The position numbers were made by a program, and so were the translations under genes. A stretch of 42,043 bases of DNA. It comes from Bacteroidaceae bacterium (GTDB lineage Bacteria > Bacteroidota > Bacteroidia > Bacteroidales > Bacteroidaceae). Position 1 is the stretch's first letter, and each line of letters opens with the position of its first letter. The stretch covers positions 1-42,043 of the forward strand of contig JAFUHF010000061.1 in NCBI GenBank assembly GCA_017468985.1, read 5' to 3'. Under the pieces are notes generated by a model that searched no databases, was not told the DNA's origin, and was given only the letters and a program-made list of their open reading frames with translations. Positions 32,610 through 41,981 of this stretch are shown here, one piece after another.

Positions 32610-34658
32610 TTAGTTGATCAGGGGAAGTGTAGCGTAGTCGCGGCTGTAGCGGAGCATCTGTGCATCATATTTCTCGTCGTAGGAAATCTTTACGTCGGTG
32701 ATGTTGCCGTCAGTATCCTTTTCTAAGCTATATACGGGGTTGATAAATCCCTTATACGGACTGATGTTGAGTGTAGCATAGCGAGCCAGTACTTCCTCAT
32801 GCAGTTCGGGATCAACTTTTACGCCATATTTTTCTACCAGTTCACGGGCTGCTTGGAAGTCGCCTTCGCTCTTGATGCGCTGCACCTCGGCCAGTAATTG
32901 TCCAAGCAATGAGCGCAGAGCCTCATAGTCATTGATCTTAACGTAGGTCTTTCCATTGTTCTTCACAAGTTCTATGACATTGGCTTCCTTTCCGTTTTCG
33001 TATGTCCAGTGGGCAATCCATGAGCGGTTGCGCATGTGGGCCTCCTCAATGTTGTGACCTGGTTTAATGCGAACAAGCTGAGTCATCAGTCCGTTCATCA
33101 TGTAAGTATAATAGTTGGACTTATAGGCTTCCTGATCGGGCACTAAGCCAAGCTCTACCATTTTGGGATCGGCTAAATAATAGAGGGCAAAAAGGTCTGC
33201 ACGTCCTTCTTCAATCGTGGAGCCATAAGCGCGTAGAGAGTCATCGCTCACACCAGGAAGCAGTCGGCCGCTACCGTGACCCAAACATTCATGCAGGTCG
33301 GTATGTAAGTCGTCGCATGCATCGCCATATTTTTCTATCAAGTCGCGTGTCTTCTGATCAATAATGAATTCTTTTCCGAATCCACTTCCGCGTGCGGCCT
33401 TGTTATAAGCATCAGTCAGGTTCCCAATGGTTACGCTTTTCGAACCATACTCCTTGCGAATCCAGTTGGAGTTGGGCAGATTGATGCCGATGGCGGTGGA
33501 GGGATAGAGATCGCCTGCCAATATGGCGGCTGTGATTACCTTTGCGCTGATGCCTTTACATTCTTCTTTCTTGAAACGGGGATCAACGGGAGAGTTGTCT
33601 TCAAACCATTGTGCATTCGCACTGAGCTTCTTGGTGCGTTCAGTGGCTTTAAGGTCCTTGAAGTTGACAATGGCTTCCCAGCTGGCTTTGAGTCCTAATG
33701 GATCTCCATAGACTTCCGTAAAACCATTGGTGAAGTCTACGAGGCCCTCTGTATCTTTCACCCATTCGATGCAGTATTCGTCGAACGTTTTGAGGTTACC
33801 CGTCTGGTAATATTCAATCAGTTTGTCAATCACAATCTTTTGCTGGTCAGTGTCGGCGTAGGGTTTGGCTTGTTCTAACCAGTAAACGATCTTCTGCAAC
33901 GCAGGTCCATACAGTCCGTCGGTAGTCCATTTCTTTTCTACTAATTTTCCTCCTTCTTTAACGAGTCGGCTGTTTAAGCCGTACATTATGGGTTCCGAAT
34001 CTTTGGGATCGCGCATATTCTCATAGAATTCTTCGGCTTCAGACTGCGTTACGTCTACGCCATAGTAATTGCTGGCAGAGGTCAGGATAAGGTCGTCACC
34101 GTCTTTTTGATTCACGCGCATGGGCAGTATTTCAGGATTGAATATCACTGGCATCAGTTCTTCCCATGTCTCGGAGGCTTTCTCCAATATTGCAGTTCCC
34201 TCTGGCAGTTCTTCCTTATAATCAATGGCATCCAGTTGTTCGCGCAACCATTCTTCGGTGAATTGAGGCTGAAACTTGGTGCTTCCGTAGTGATGGTGAA
34301 TGCCGTTTGAAAACCATACTTGCTTGGTATATTCCTCGAAGGCCTTGCGGTTGTCGCTGTTTTTATCAGTCAGAACGTCCGAGGTATAGACACTTTCCAA
34401 TAGTTTGCGAATTCGAAGGTTGTATCGACCGTTCTGATCCCAAAGAATGTCTCGTCCTACCAGTGCTGCTTCGTGCAGGTAGTAGATGAGTTTCTTTTGA
34501 TCAAGAGTCAGCTGATCAAAACCGGCTACCTTATAGCGCAACATCTGAATATCGGCAAACTTCTCGTCAGCATAGTTGAAGTTGTCTGCTGACTGCTGTT
34601 GGCATGAAATGGCAAGAGATCCTCCAATCATCATGAGTGACAATAATTTAAATTTCAT
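32610..34658 (-). CDS. Dipeptidyl-peptidase III (peptidase family M49), lipoprotein
   Basis: A 682-residue zinc metallopeptidase that removes dipeptides from the N-terminus of short peptides. The zinc site is HECLGH (456-461), the shorter hexapeptide form, with the second motif EEGRAD (483-488) supplying the third ligand. The N-terminus is a lipoprotein signal ending in LAISC, so the enzyme is probably anchored in the periplasm or outer membrane and processes imported peptides. It lies 4 nt after the IMPase-AraC fusion gene and 4 nt before the AlkD-like gene. Family and motifs are clear; the natural substrate is not. Confidence 0.92.
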   Translation of the reverse strand: MKFKLLSLMMIGGSLAISCQQQSADNFNYADEKFADIQMLRYKVAGFDQLTLDQKKLIYYLHEAALVGRDILWDQNGRYNLRIRKLLESVYTSDVLTDKNSDNRKAFEEYTKQVWFSNGIHHHYGSTKFQPQFTEEWLREQLDAIDYKEELPEGTAILEKASETWEELMPVIFNPEILPMRVNQKDGDDLILTSASNYYGVDVTQSEAEEFYENMRDPKDSEPIMYGLNSRLVKEGGKLVEKKWTTDGLYGPALQKIVYWLEQAKPYADTDQQKIVIDKLIEYYQTGNLKTFDEYCIEWVKDTEGLVDFTNGFTEVYGDPLGLKASWEAIVNFKDLKATERTKKLSANAQWFEDNSPVDPRFKKEECKGISAKVITAAILAGDLYPSTAIGINLPNSNWIRKEYGSKSVTIGNLTDAYNKAARGSGFGKEFIIDQKTRDLIEKYGDACDDLHTDLHECLGHGSGRLLPGVSDDSLRAYGSTIEEGRADLFALYYLADPKMVELGLVPDQEAYKSNYYTYMMNGLMTQLVRIKPGHNIEEAHMRNRSWIAHWTYENGKEANVIELVKNNGKTYVKINDYEALRSLLGQLLAEVQRIKSEGDFQAARELVEKYGVKVDPELHEEVLARYATLNISPYKGFINPVYSLEKDTDGNITDVKISYDEKYDAQMLRYSRDYATLPLIN

Positions 34659-34662
34659 AGGG

Positions 34663-35874
34663 TTATTTACTTTGTGTTTTTATGTTTTTTCTGTAATTGG
34701 CCGGCGTCGTTCCAACGTATTCGGAAAATGCCGTGTAGTATGTTTGCTTGTTGGCAAAGCCGCACATCATTCCGATGGTGGCAGTGGGTATCTCATTGTA
34801 ACGCTTGTCCTTCAGCATATAGAGCACTCGTTGAATGCGTAGCTTGTTGACGAAAGTGTTGAATGAGGCATGGTATCGAAGCGACATAATCGCCGATATG
34901 TACTTGCTCGTTATCTTTAAGTCCTTAGCTAATAGCGTTGCCGTGAAGTGGGGATCCAGATACCGCTCTTTTATCACGATTTCCTGGTTGATCATCGTGT
35001 AGATGTGTTCGGCTTTCTTTGGACTTAGCCGAGTGATGTAGCTTGGTGAAGAAAGGCTCTTGTTCAGACGATGTATGCCTGTTGGCAATGCCTTTTGGAG
35101 CTCAGTCAGTATCGTGGAATGCAGGTGGCCGTTTGTGGCTACGATGTGATGAGTGTCGGGCTGTATGGGATTGCCCAAAAAGTCAGTTACCATACCTCCG
35201 GCTTGCTCTACGATCAGTGCTGCTGCCGAGAAGTCCCACTGCTTGATGAAGGCTTCAAACCAGATGTCGAATCGTCCTGCAGCCACGTAGCACATGTCGG
35301 CGGCAGCTGAACCCATCATACGGATGCATGCTACGTTGTGATACATCACGTCGTACATGTGGCCACCTGTATGATAGTAGTCCAATACATTATAAGGTAG
35401 TTCCAACTGTGCGTAGGCATGTTGCATAGTTTCAACCTGGCTCACTTCGATGGGGTGTCCGTTCAGCATGGCTGGGGCTCCCTTATATGCGCTGAAACAT
35501 TCGTCGCGGCACACTTCATACACAACGCCGATTAAAATCTCCTTCTCTGTCCTTAACGCTATGCTGATGCAGTAAGGAGCAATGTTGCGAATGAAGTTGG
35601 TTGTTCCATCAAGGGGATCGATCACCCATGTGTAGGAGGAATGTCCCGTTGGAGTAGGGGTGGCTTCTTCCGTTATAAATCCTGCTTCAGGCAGCAATTG
35701 GTGCAACTCTTTCACCAAAAATTGTTCGCACTCGCGGTCAACACGGCTTACATAGTCATGGGAATGTTTCTCTTCCACCCACGAAGCATCAAAGGAACAA
35801 CTGGCTTCACGCAGCAGTTTGCCTCCCTTTTTGGCAATGGCGATGGTTTGCAGGCTGAGGAAAGAGAGATCCAT
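34663..35874 (-). CDS. Inositol-monophosphatase-like domain fused to AraC-type DNA-binding domain
   Basis: A single 403-residue frame with two unrelated domains. Residues 1 to about 265 are an inositol monophosphatase-type enzyme: E69/E70, IDPLDGTTN (85-93) with metal ligands D86 and D89, and WDFSAAALIVEQAGG (213-227) with D214. Residues 300-398 are an AraC helix-turn-helix pair: LAKDLKITSKYISAIM as the first helix unit, and TIGMMCGFANKQTYYTAFSEYVGTTPANYRK as the second. No stop or frameshift separates them. Such a protein could sense a sugar or nucleotide phosphate (or hydrolyse it) and control genes. The gene starts 3 nt after the PF07944 glycosidase stop and ends 4 nt before the DPP III start. 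Target genes are unknown. Confidence 0.85.
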   Translation of the reverse strand: MDLSFLSLQTIAIAKKGGKLLREASCSFDASWVEEKHSHDYVSRVDRECEQFLVKELHQLLPEAGFITEEATPTPTGHSSYTWVIDPLDGTTNFIRNIAPYCISIALRTEKEILIGVVYEVCRDECFSAYKGAPAMLNGHPIEVSQVETMQHAYAQLELPYNVLDYYHTGGHMYDVMYHNVACIRMMGSAAADMCYVAAGRFDIWFEAFIKQWDFSAAALIVEQAGGMVTDFLGNPIQPDTHHIVATNGHLHSTILTELQKALPTGIHRLNKSLSSPSYITRLSPKKAEHIYTMINQEIVIKERYLDPHFTATLLAKDLKITSKYISAIMSLRYHASFNTFVNKLRIQRVLYMLKDKRYNEIPTATIGMMCGFANKQTYYTAFSEYVGTTPANYRKNIKTQSK

Positions 35875-35877
35875 TTA

Positions 35878-37944
35878 TTATCGAATAGGAAATTCTGCAA
35901 TGCGCAGGGTGGTGCAACCATAAGGAATGAGTTCAATGTCTACGCCCGGATTGTTGGTTCGGATCATCTGGTTGCTGTAGTTGATTGGCCCTACGCTGCC
36001 GTTGCAGGCTTGCCATTCTTCTACCGGATACCCTTTTGTGTGAATGATGATGGGGGCATTGTCTGTATTCCATGGATAAGCGTTGCCCACGACCTTTTTC
36101 TCAACGGTCATGTACTTGGGCAGCTTTTCATTACTGAGTTCGCTGCCCTTTAAACTGTAGTTCCATGGGGACGTAGATGTAACGGAGTAGTACCATTCAC
36201 CGTATTGTTTTACTTCGGAAGGTTCAAATGAATGTTTCTCCCAGTTTTCCTGCATTTTCAGTGCGTAGACCAATGGACCGCGTTCTACTACGGCTGCTCC
36301 GTCAAACCATCTGGTGATGTGCACGTCAGCATTAAATTTCAGAGTAAGAATGTCACCATTCTTCCATGTACGTGTGATTTGGGGCATTGTTCCGGCTTTG
36401 GTCTCTATGTTTAGTGCTTCTCCGTTCAGTTCTACTTCGGTTTGCTTGCTCCATGTAGGTATGCGGAATGTGAAGGCAAAATCTGTCTCTTTTACCTTTT
36501 TGTCCATCGTAATGGTGAAGCTCACGGTTTCGTCAAAGGGATAAGCCGTATCCTCTTTGATGTTGACGAGGGTGCCATTGCCTAATGTTGTGCTCACTTG
36601 TGATGGAGCATATACGGGAGCAGCAATGCCTCCGTCGGGAGTCTGGAACCATAGGTGTTGCACCAGTTTGGGCCAGCCTTGATGCATGTTGGAAGTACAG
36701 CAGGGGTAACCGTTCAGTTGTCCAAACAGATTGTCGGTCGTTCCGTGAGGAGTCGTAAAGGGGCGCATCTCCCTGATGCAGGCTATTTGGTTGGTTTGCT
36801 GAAAGTATTGACGACCCATATAGTCATCGGATGCTTGAGTGGGCAGTGCATTGTAGGCCACGCGCTCCAACTGCTCAGCCCATTTTGCATCGCCCAGTAT
36901 GCCTAATATGCTTTCTAAGGAGAACATCATTTCTACTGCGGTGCAGAGTTCCGATCCGAAGATGGGATTGCCATAGCGCAGCAGTTCGTCGCCAGCCCAT
37001 AGTCCGGTGGGAAGTCCTATCGTGGTACGAATGGTAGCCATGGCCTTATCCAAAGCCTCCTTATATTGTGCTTCGGGAGCGTATTGATAGTAGATGGCCG
37101 GCTCCTTGAATCCCTGAGCCAGGTTCACGCAGTGCAGACTGAGCTGACGATACAGGTTGTCTTGCTTCAGCAGGAAGATGTCCGTCCAGTTATGCGTTTG
37201 CTGGTGGATGAGCTTGCCCAGTTCGAGTAGGAAATTGTCGCCTGTGATGTTGTACAGCCAGTATACTACTTGTAAGTTGTCACCGCCTCTGCGCTGTCCC
37301 CAGAAGGTCCAGTGACCCAGTGGTGTTTTGGGCAGTTCTTGAAGTTGATAGCGGAAGTAGTTGGTCATGAGCTTTATGACGCGCTCATCGCCAGTGGCGG
37401 TATAATATTGCTGAAGAACTTTTAGCATCACCATCTTGGGCCACCAGTCGTGGGCATTGTCGCGCTGCAATCCAAACTCATATTCTCTGTCCTCTTTTGG
37501 ACCGAAATATCCGCTTTCGTCTTGCGATGCAATGGTCCACTCTACCCAAGGCTTGGTTTTCTCAATCAGTTCCTTGTCGTTAAGGATATAAGCTAATGGC
37601 AGCAATCCGTCTATCCAATATGGACCACGCTCCCATACGTCGCCGTCACCGCCTAACCATCCGTTACGAGGCCCCATTACAGCTGGATAGATTTCATCCA
37701 AATGGCCGGTGAGACCATTTTTCATTCTTTCTAATTGGTCTTTGAGCCACCCTTCGGCCTTAATTTCACCGAGGTTGAGCTCAATAAAGGGTTTTGCAGT
37801 CAATGGTGCACGGTTGGCGTAATGAGGAATTGTTTTCGCTTCTTCCTTTTTAGCCTTCTTTGCCGCTATCGTCACGGTGGAGATCAGCAGCATGCAGCAG
37901 GCCATGCATAGCGTTCTGCACTTGAGAGAAAATGGATTATACAT
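35878..37944 (-). CDS. PF07944 (GH127-like) beta-L-arabinofuranosidase-family protein
   Basis: A 688-residue exported glycosidase. A signal peptide is present (TLCMACCMLLISTVTIAA). An (alpha/alpha)6-barrel of the former DUF1680 family follows, then a beta-sandwich. The zinc-thiolate active site known from GH127 beta-L-arabinofuranosidase seems to be conserved: E332-x-C334 in GSELCTAVEMM and C415-C416 in GYPCCTSN. In those enzymes a cysteine is the nucleophile. I choose the ATG encoding MYNPFSLK. It overlaps the carB stop by 8 nt (ATGTATAA), so translation may be coupled. An internal ATG (residue 14) would shorten the signal. The natural substrate is likely an arabinose-containing glycan. Confidence 0.85.
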   Translation of the reverse strand: MYNPFSLKCRTLCMACCMLLISTVTIAAKKAKKEEAKTIPHYANRAPLTAKPFIELNLGEIKAEGWLKDQLERMKNGLTGHLDEIYPAVMGPRNGWLGGDGDVWERGPYWIDGLLPLAYILNDKELIEKTKPWVEWTIASQDESGYFGPKEDREYEFGLQRDNAHDWWPKMVMLKVLQQYYTATGDERVIKLMTNYFRYQLQELPKTPLGHWTFWGQRRGGDNLQVVYWLYNITGDNFLLELGKLIHQQTHNWTDIFLLKQDNLYRQLSLHCVNLAQGFKEPAIYYQYAPEAQYKEALDKAMATIRTTIGLPTGLWAGDELLRYGNPIFGSELCTAVEMMFSLESILGILGDAKWAEQLERVAYNALPTQASDDYMGRQYFQQTNQIACIREMRPFTTPHGTTDNLFGQLNGYPCCTSNMHQGWPKLVQHLWFQTPDGGIAAPVYAPSQVSTTLGNGTLVNIKEDTAYPFDETVSFTITMDKKVKETDFAFTFRIPTWSKQTEVELNGEALNIETKAGTMPQITRTWKNGDILTLKFNADVHITRWFDGAAVVERGPLVYALKMQENWEKHSFEPSEVKQYGEWYYSVTSTSPWNYSLKGSELSNEKLPKYMTVEKKVVGNAYPWNTDNAPIIIHTKGYPVEEWQACNGSVGPINYSNQMIRTNNPGVDIELIPYGCTTLRIAEFPIR

Positions 37945-40900
37945 ATTCTTGCCAGCTTTTAATTTGTAGTTCTTGTTCCGTGAGTGCGCAGAAGGCGTCA
38001 ATGAAGGCCTTTGCTAAGCGGATGTTAGTCATCAGTGGAATGTTGTGGTCAATGGCTCCTCTGCGGATTTTGTAGCCATTGGTCAACTCCCGTTTGGTGT
38101 GATTCTTGGGTACATTGACTATGAGGTCAAAACAATGACGGCTAATCATGCTGATTACGTTGTTCTCGCCCGATTCGTCAGGCCATGCCACGGCTTTGGC
38201 CTGTATACCGTTTTCATTGAGGAAATGGGCTGTTCCTTTTGTTCCATAGATGGTGAAGCCCTTTTCTTGCAGTCGGCGTGCCGGCTCCAAAAGGGCCACT
38301 TTCCCCTTTGCTTCTCCTGAAGAAATGAGTACCGTCTTTTGGGGTATGCGATAGCCTGTGGCTATCAAGGCGTTCAGAAGGGCTTCGTTGAAGTCATCAC
38401 CCAAGCAGCCCACTTCTCCCGTTGACGACATGTCTACGCCCAGAACGGGGTCGGCATTCTGCAATCGGGCAAACGAAAATTGACTGGCTTTTACGCCTAT
38501 GCGGTCAATGTCGAATTCGCCCTTACCGGCACGGGTGTAAGGGGCATCCAGCATGATGCGCGTGGCTGTTTCTATGAGGTTGCGTTTCAGTATTTTGCTT
38601 ACGAAGGGGAATGAGCGTGATGCTCGGAGGTTACACTCTATTACCTTCACCTGACGGTCTTTGGCCAAGTACTGAATGTTGAACGGACCGGATATGTTCA
38701 GCTCTTTGGAAATCTTGGCTGAGATCTTCTTGATCTGGCGAATGGTGGAGAAATAGATTTCCTGAGCAGGGAATACCATCGTAGCATCGCCCGAATGCAC
38801 TCCGGCATACTCTATGTGTTCGCTGATGGCGTATTCTACGATTTCTCCGTGGTCGGCTACGGCATCAAATTCTATTTCTTTCGTGTCCTGCATGAATTTC
38901 GATACCACTACGGGATAGTCCTTGCTGACTTCTGTGGCCATGGTGAGGAACCGGCCTAATTCCTCGTCGTTGTAGCATACGTTCATGGCAGCACCTGACA
39001 GTACGTAGCTCGGACGAACCAATACGGGATAGCCCACCTCGTGGATGAACTCCTTGATGTCGTCCATGGAGGTCAGGGCGCGCCATGCTGGTTGGTCGAT
39101 GCCCAGCTTGTCAAGCATAGCTGAGAACTTGTCGCGGTTTTCGGCGCGGTCAATGTCTACGGGTGAGGTTCCCAGTACGGGCACTCCCTGACGGTGGAGT
39201 TTCATGGCCAGATTGTTCGGTATCTGTCCGCCTACGCTCACTATGATACCGCGTGGTTGCTCCAGGTCAATGATGTCGAGTACGCGTTCCAGTGTGAGCT
39301 CGTCAAAATAGAGACGGTCGCACATGTCGTAGTCTGTCGATACAGTTTCTGGATTATAGTTGATCATGATGCTCTTGTAGCCCAGTTTGCGTGCGGTGCT
39401 CGTGGCGTTCACTGAACACCAGTCAAACTCTACGCTCGAACCGATGCGGTAAGCTCCCGAACCCAGTACAACGACCGATTTCTCATTATTATAATAGTTA
39501 ATATCGTGACCCTCTGCGGCGTAGGTCACGTACAGATAGTTGGTCAGTTCCGGATGTTCGCTCGCTACGGTGTTGATTCTCTTTACAGCAGGAAGAATGC
39601 CCAACTGCTTGCGGTATCTTCTTACTTCGAGGTTGGCTTTCTCCATGTTGCCTTCGGGCTTCAGGACGAAACGGGCTATCTGGAAGTCGCTGAACCCAGC
39701 CTCTTTCACCTGACGTAGGAGCGGTTCGCTGATTTCTTCCAGATTATTCAGGCTTTGCAACTGGTACTTCAGGTCAACGATGTGTTTCAGCCGGTCTAAG
39801 AACCAACGGTCAATCTTGGTGAGCTCCTCTATACGCTCCACGCTGATGCCCTCTTCTAAAGCCTGGGCTATAGCAAAGATGCGCAGGTCGGTGGGGTTGC
39901 GTAGTTCTTCTTCCACGTTGTCGAAGTGAGTATGGTCGTTGCCCACGAATCCGTGCATGCCTTGACCAATCATGCGCAGTCCCTTTTGAATCATTTCTTC
40001 AAAGCTGCGGCCAATGCTCATGATTTCACCCACTGACTTCATGCTCGATCCGATGAGTCGGCTCACTCCGGCAAACTTCGTGAGGTCCCAGCGAGGTATT
40101 TTGCAAATCATGTAATCCAGCGACGGAGCCACATAGGCTGAGTTTGGCGTTCCCATTTCGCCAATCTGGTCCAAGGTGTAGCCTAGGGCTATCTTGGCAG
40201 CCACGAAAGCCAGCGGATAGCCAGTGGCTTTTGATGCCAAAGCCGAGGAGCGGCTCAGTCGGGCGTTTACCTCAATGATGCGGTAGTCGTTGGTCTGTGC
40301 ATTGAAGGCAAACTGAATGTTACATTCGCCAACGATGCCGAGATGGCGTACGCATTTTATGCTGAGTTCCTGAAGCATCTTTACTTGCTCTTCGGAGAGT
40401 GAGCAAGTCGGTGCGACCACAATTGACTCGCCGGTGTGTATGCCCAGAGGGTCGAAGTTTTCCATTGAGGCCACCGTAAAGCAATGGTCATTGGCGTCGC
40501 GTATTACTTCAAATTCTATTTCCTTCCATCCCTTCAAGGATTCTTCCACCAGAATTTGCGGAGCAAACGTAAAGGCGCTTTCGGCAATTTCGCGGAATGT
40601 TGTCTCATCGGGACATATTCCGCTGCCTAGACCGCCCAGCGCGTATGCCGAACGAATCATTACGGGGTAGCCCAGCGAAGTTGCAGCTGCCAGAGCGTCA
40701 TCCATCGTTTCTACGGCGTGGCTGCGTGGGGTTTTCAGTTCTGCCTGGTCCATCTTCTTGACGAACAGGTCGCGGTCCTCCGTGTCCATGATGGCCTCCA
40801 CACTCGTTCCCAATACTTTCACACCATATTCCTTGAGAATCCCCTCCTTGTAGAGCTCCGTACCGCAGTTTAGGGCCGTTTGTCCTCCAAAGGCCAGCAA

Positions 40901-41152
40901 AATGCCGTCGGGGCGTTCTTTTTTGATGATTTCTGTAACAAAACGTGTGGTTACAGGCAGGAAGTATACGGTGTCGGCTATGCCCTCACTGGTCTGAATG
41001 GTGGCAATATTGGGGTTTACCAGAACGGATCTGATACCCTCCTCACGCAGGGCCTTGAGAGCCTGCGAGCCAGAGTAGTCGAATTCGCCGGCTTGGCCTA
41101 TCTTCAGTGCGCCAGATCCCAAGACGATTACTTTCTTCATTTTCTTGCTCAT
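37937..41152 (-). CDS. carB: Carbamoyl-phosphate synthase large subunit
   Basis: A 1071-residue enzyme making carbamoyl phosphate from glutamine-derived ammonia, bicarbonate and two ATP, for arginine and pyrimidine synthesis. Two ATP-grasp halves are visible, each opening with a GSG motif (VIVLGSGALKIGQAGEFDYSG, and later VVLGSGAYRIGSSVEFDWC). The C-terminal methylglyoxal synthase-like allosteric domain follows (about 940-1071). Length is that of the complete large subunit. The small subunit gene is not in this window. The stop codon lies inside the start of the PF07944 glycosidase gene. Confidence 0.97.
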   Translation of the reverse strand: MSKKMKKVIVLGSGALKIGQAGEFDYSGSQALKALREEGIRSVLVNPNIATIQTSEGIADTVYFLPVTTRFVTEIIKKERPDGILLAFGGQTALNCGTELYKEGILKEYGVKVLGTSVEAIMDTEDRDLFVKKMDQAELKTPRSHAVETMDDALAAATSLGYPVMIRSAYALGGLGSGICPDETTFREIAESAFTFAPQILVEESLKGWKEIEFEVIRDANDHCFTVASMENFDPLGIHTGESIVVAPTCSLSEEQVKMLQELSIKCVRHLGIVGECNIQFAFNAQTNDYRIIEVNARLSRSSALASKATGYPLAFVAAKIALGYTLDQIGEMGTPNSAYVAPSLDYMICKIPRWDLTKFAGVSRLIGSSMKSVGEIMSIGRSFEEMIQKGLRMIGQGMHGFVGNDHTHFDNVEEELRNPTDLRIFAIAQALEEGISVERIEELTKIDRWFLDRLKHIVDLKYQLQSLNNLEEISEPLLRQVKEAGFSDFQIARFVLKPEGNMEKANLEVRRYRKQLGILPAVKRINTVASEHPELTNYLYVTYAAEGHDINYYNNEKSVVVLGSGAYRIGSSVEFDWCSVNATSTARKLGYKSIMINYNPETVSTDYDMCDRLYFDELTLERVLDIIDLEQPRGIIVSVGGQIPNNLAMKLHRQGVPVLGTSPVDIDRAENRDKFSAMLDKLGIDQPAWRALTSMDDIKEFIHEVGYPVLVRPSYVLSGAAMNVCYNDEELGRFLTMATEVSKDYPVVVSKFMQDTKEIEFDAVADHGEIVEYAISEHIEYAGVHSGDATMVFPAQEIYFSTIRQIKKISAKISKELNISGPFNIQYLAKDRQVKVIECNLRASRSFPFVSKILKRNLIETATRIMLDAPYTRAGKGEFDIDRIGVKASQFSFARLQNADPVLGVDMSSTGEVGCLGDDFNEALLNALIATGYRIPQKTVLISSGEAKGKVALLEPARRLQEKGFTIYGTKGTAHFLNENGIQAKAVAWPDESGENNVISMISRHCFDLIVNVPKNHTKRELTNGYKIRRGAIDHNIPLMTNIRLAKAFIDAFCALTEQELQIKSWQEYV

Positions 41153-41535
41153 GATGAATCGGAGATATAAATGTTTTTGTTGTTTTTGACTATCTATATT
41201 TTGGAACAGGAGCCGTCAGAGCTCTATGATAGTTCCAAAGGTGCAAATTTAGACAAAATTTCTCAGACATAAGCAGCGGTTGTGGCTATTTTCTTTGAGC
41301 CGATAGTTTTGGAGGTAATTAGTTCATTGTTGTAAGAACAAATGGGATGTTTTAGGCAAAAGAAATCAGTTGCATTTTGACGTATGGATGATTTTGATTA
41401 TTTGTGCTTGAAAAATTTCATAGTATTATACTTTTTGGAGAATTTGTGCATGTATTTTGATGCGATGATATTGTTTTTTGAGAAAATATATAGGAGATTT
41501 TAGTGTTTTATTGCGTTCCTTGTTGTTTTGTGACT
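41153..41535. other. AT-rich upstream region of carB without a gene
   Basis: The stretch is AT-rich and I see no convincing coding frame. The -7 box TAAATTTG for carB lies at 41244-41251 on the minus strand, 92 bp before the carB ATG; no clear -33 partner is visible. A leader of about 85 nt may contain regulation, but no recognisable riboswitch was found. Confidence 0.4.
41244..41251 (-). promoter_or_regulatory. Partial Bacteroidetes promoter (-7 box) for carB
   Basis: On the minus strand this reads TAAATTTG, a match to TAnnTTTG. The expected TTG about 20 nt upstream is absent. Confidence 0.4.
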
Positions 41536-41981
41536 AAAGATTTGCTCCATTCCGAACGGTTTTGGCCAAAACTGTCGAGGGAAAAGTTCCACGCCGTTCG
41601 GGATGGTCCAAACCATCGAGGAATTTTAACGAAAAATAACTTGCAAGTTCAAAAGTATCGAGGGAAATTAACGATTCCGTTCGGTATGGGCCAAAACCTT
41701 CGAGGGAAAAACCTCGTGCCGTTCGGGAAAGTGCAATTCCTTCGACGGATTTTCTCGAAACGTCATGTGGCGGAGCAAAAGTTATAAAGGAAAAGACCAA
41801 AACAGTGCGTTGCGATGCGATTCCCTTGAGAGAAAAGTTCGAAACAGGATGTGGCAGGGCAAATCCTTTGAGAGAAATGCCCGAAACGAGGCGTTGCAGA
41901 GCAAATCGTTCGAAGGAAGAGTTTGAAACGGACTGTGACGAGGCTAAAGGTTGGACGGAAATGTGCTGGGATGTAACTTTT
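41536..41981. repeat. Degenerate tandem array of ten 42-bp units
   Basis: Units begin at 41536, 41578 (41 bp), 41619, 41661, 41703, 41745, 41787, 41829, 41871 and 41913, with a partial eleventh after 41954. Each begins AGGGAAAA-like, carries a CCGTTCGG- or ACNNNNTGTGG-like centre and ends GCAAA-CCTTCG-like. Copies are clearly diverged, so the array is old. There are no spacers. Because 42 is a multiple of three, reading frames stay open, but no frame looks like a protein family. Confidence 0.85.

Noticed and set aside
41503-41800. Open frames of 88-94 codons on both strands at the right end
   Set aside because: They span the 42-bp repeat array, whose period is a multiple of three and keeps frames open by chance.
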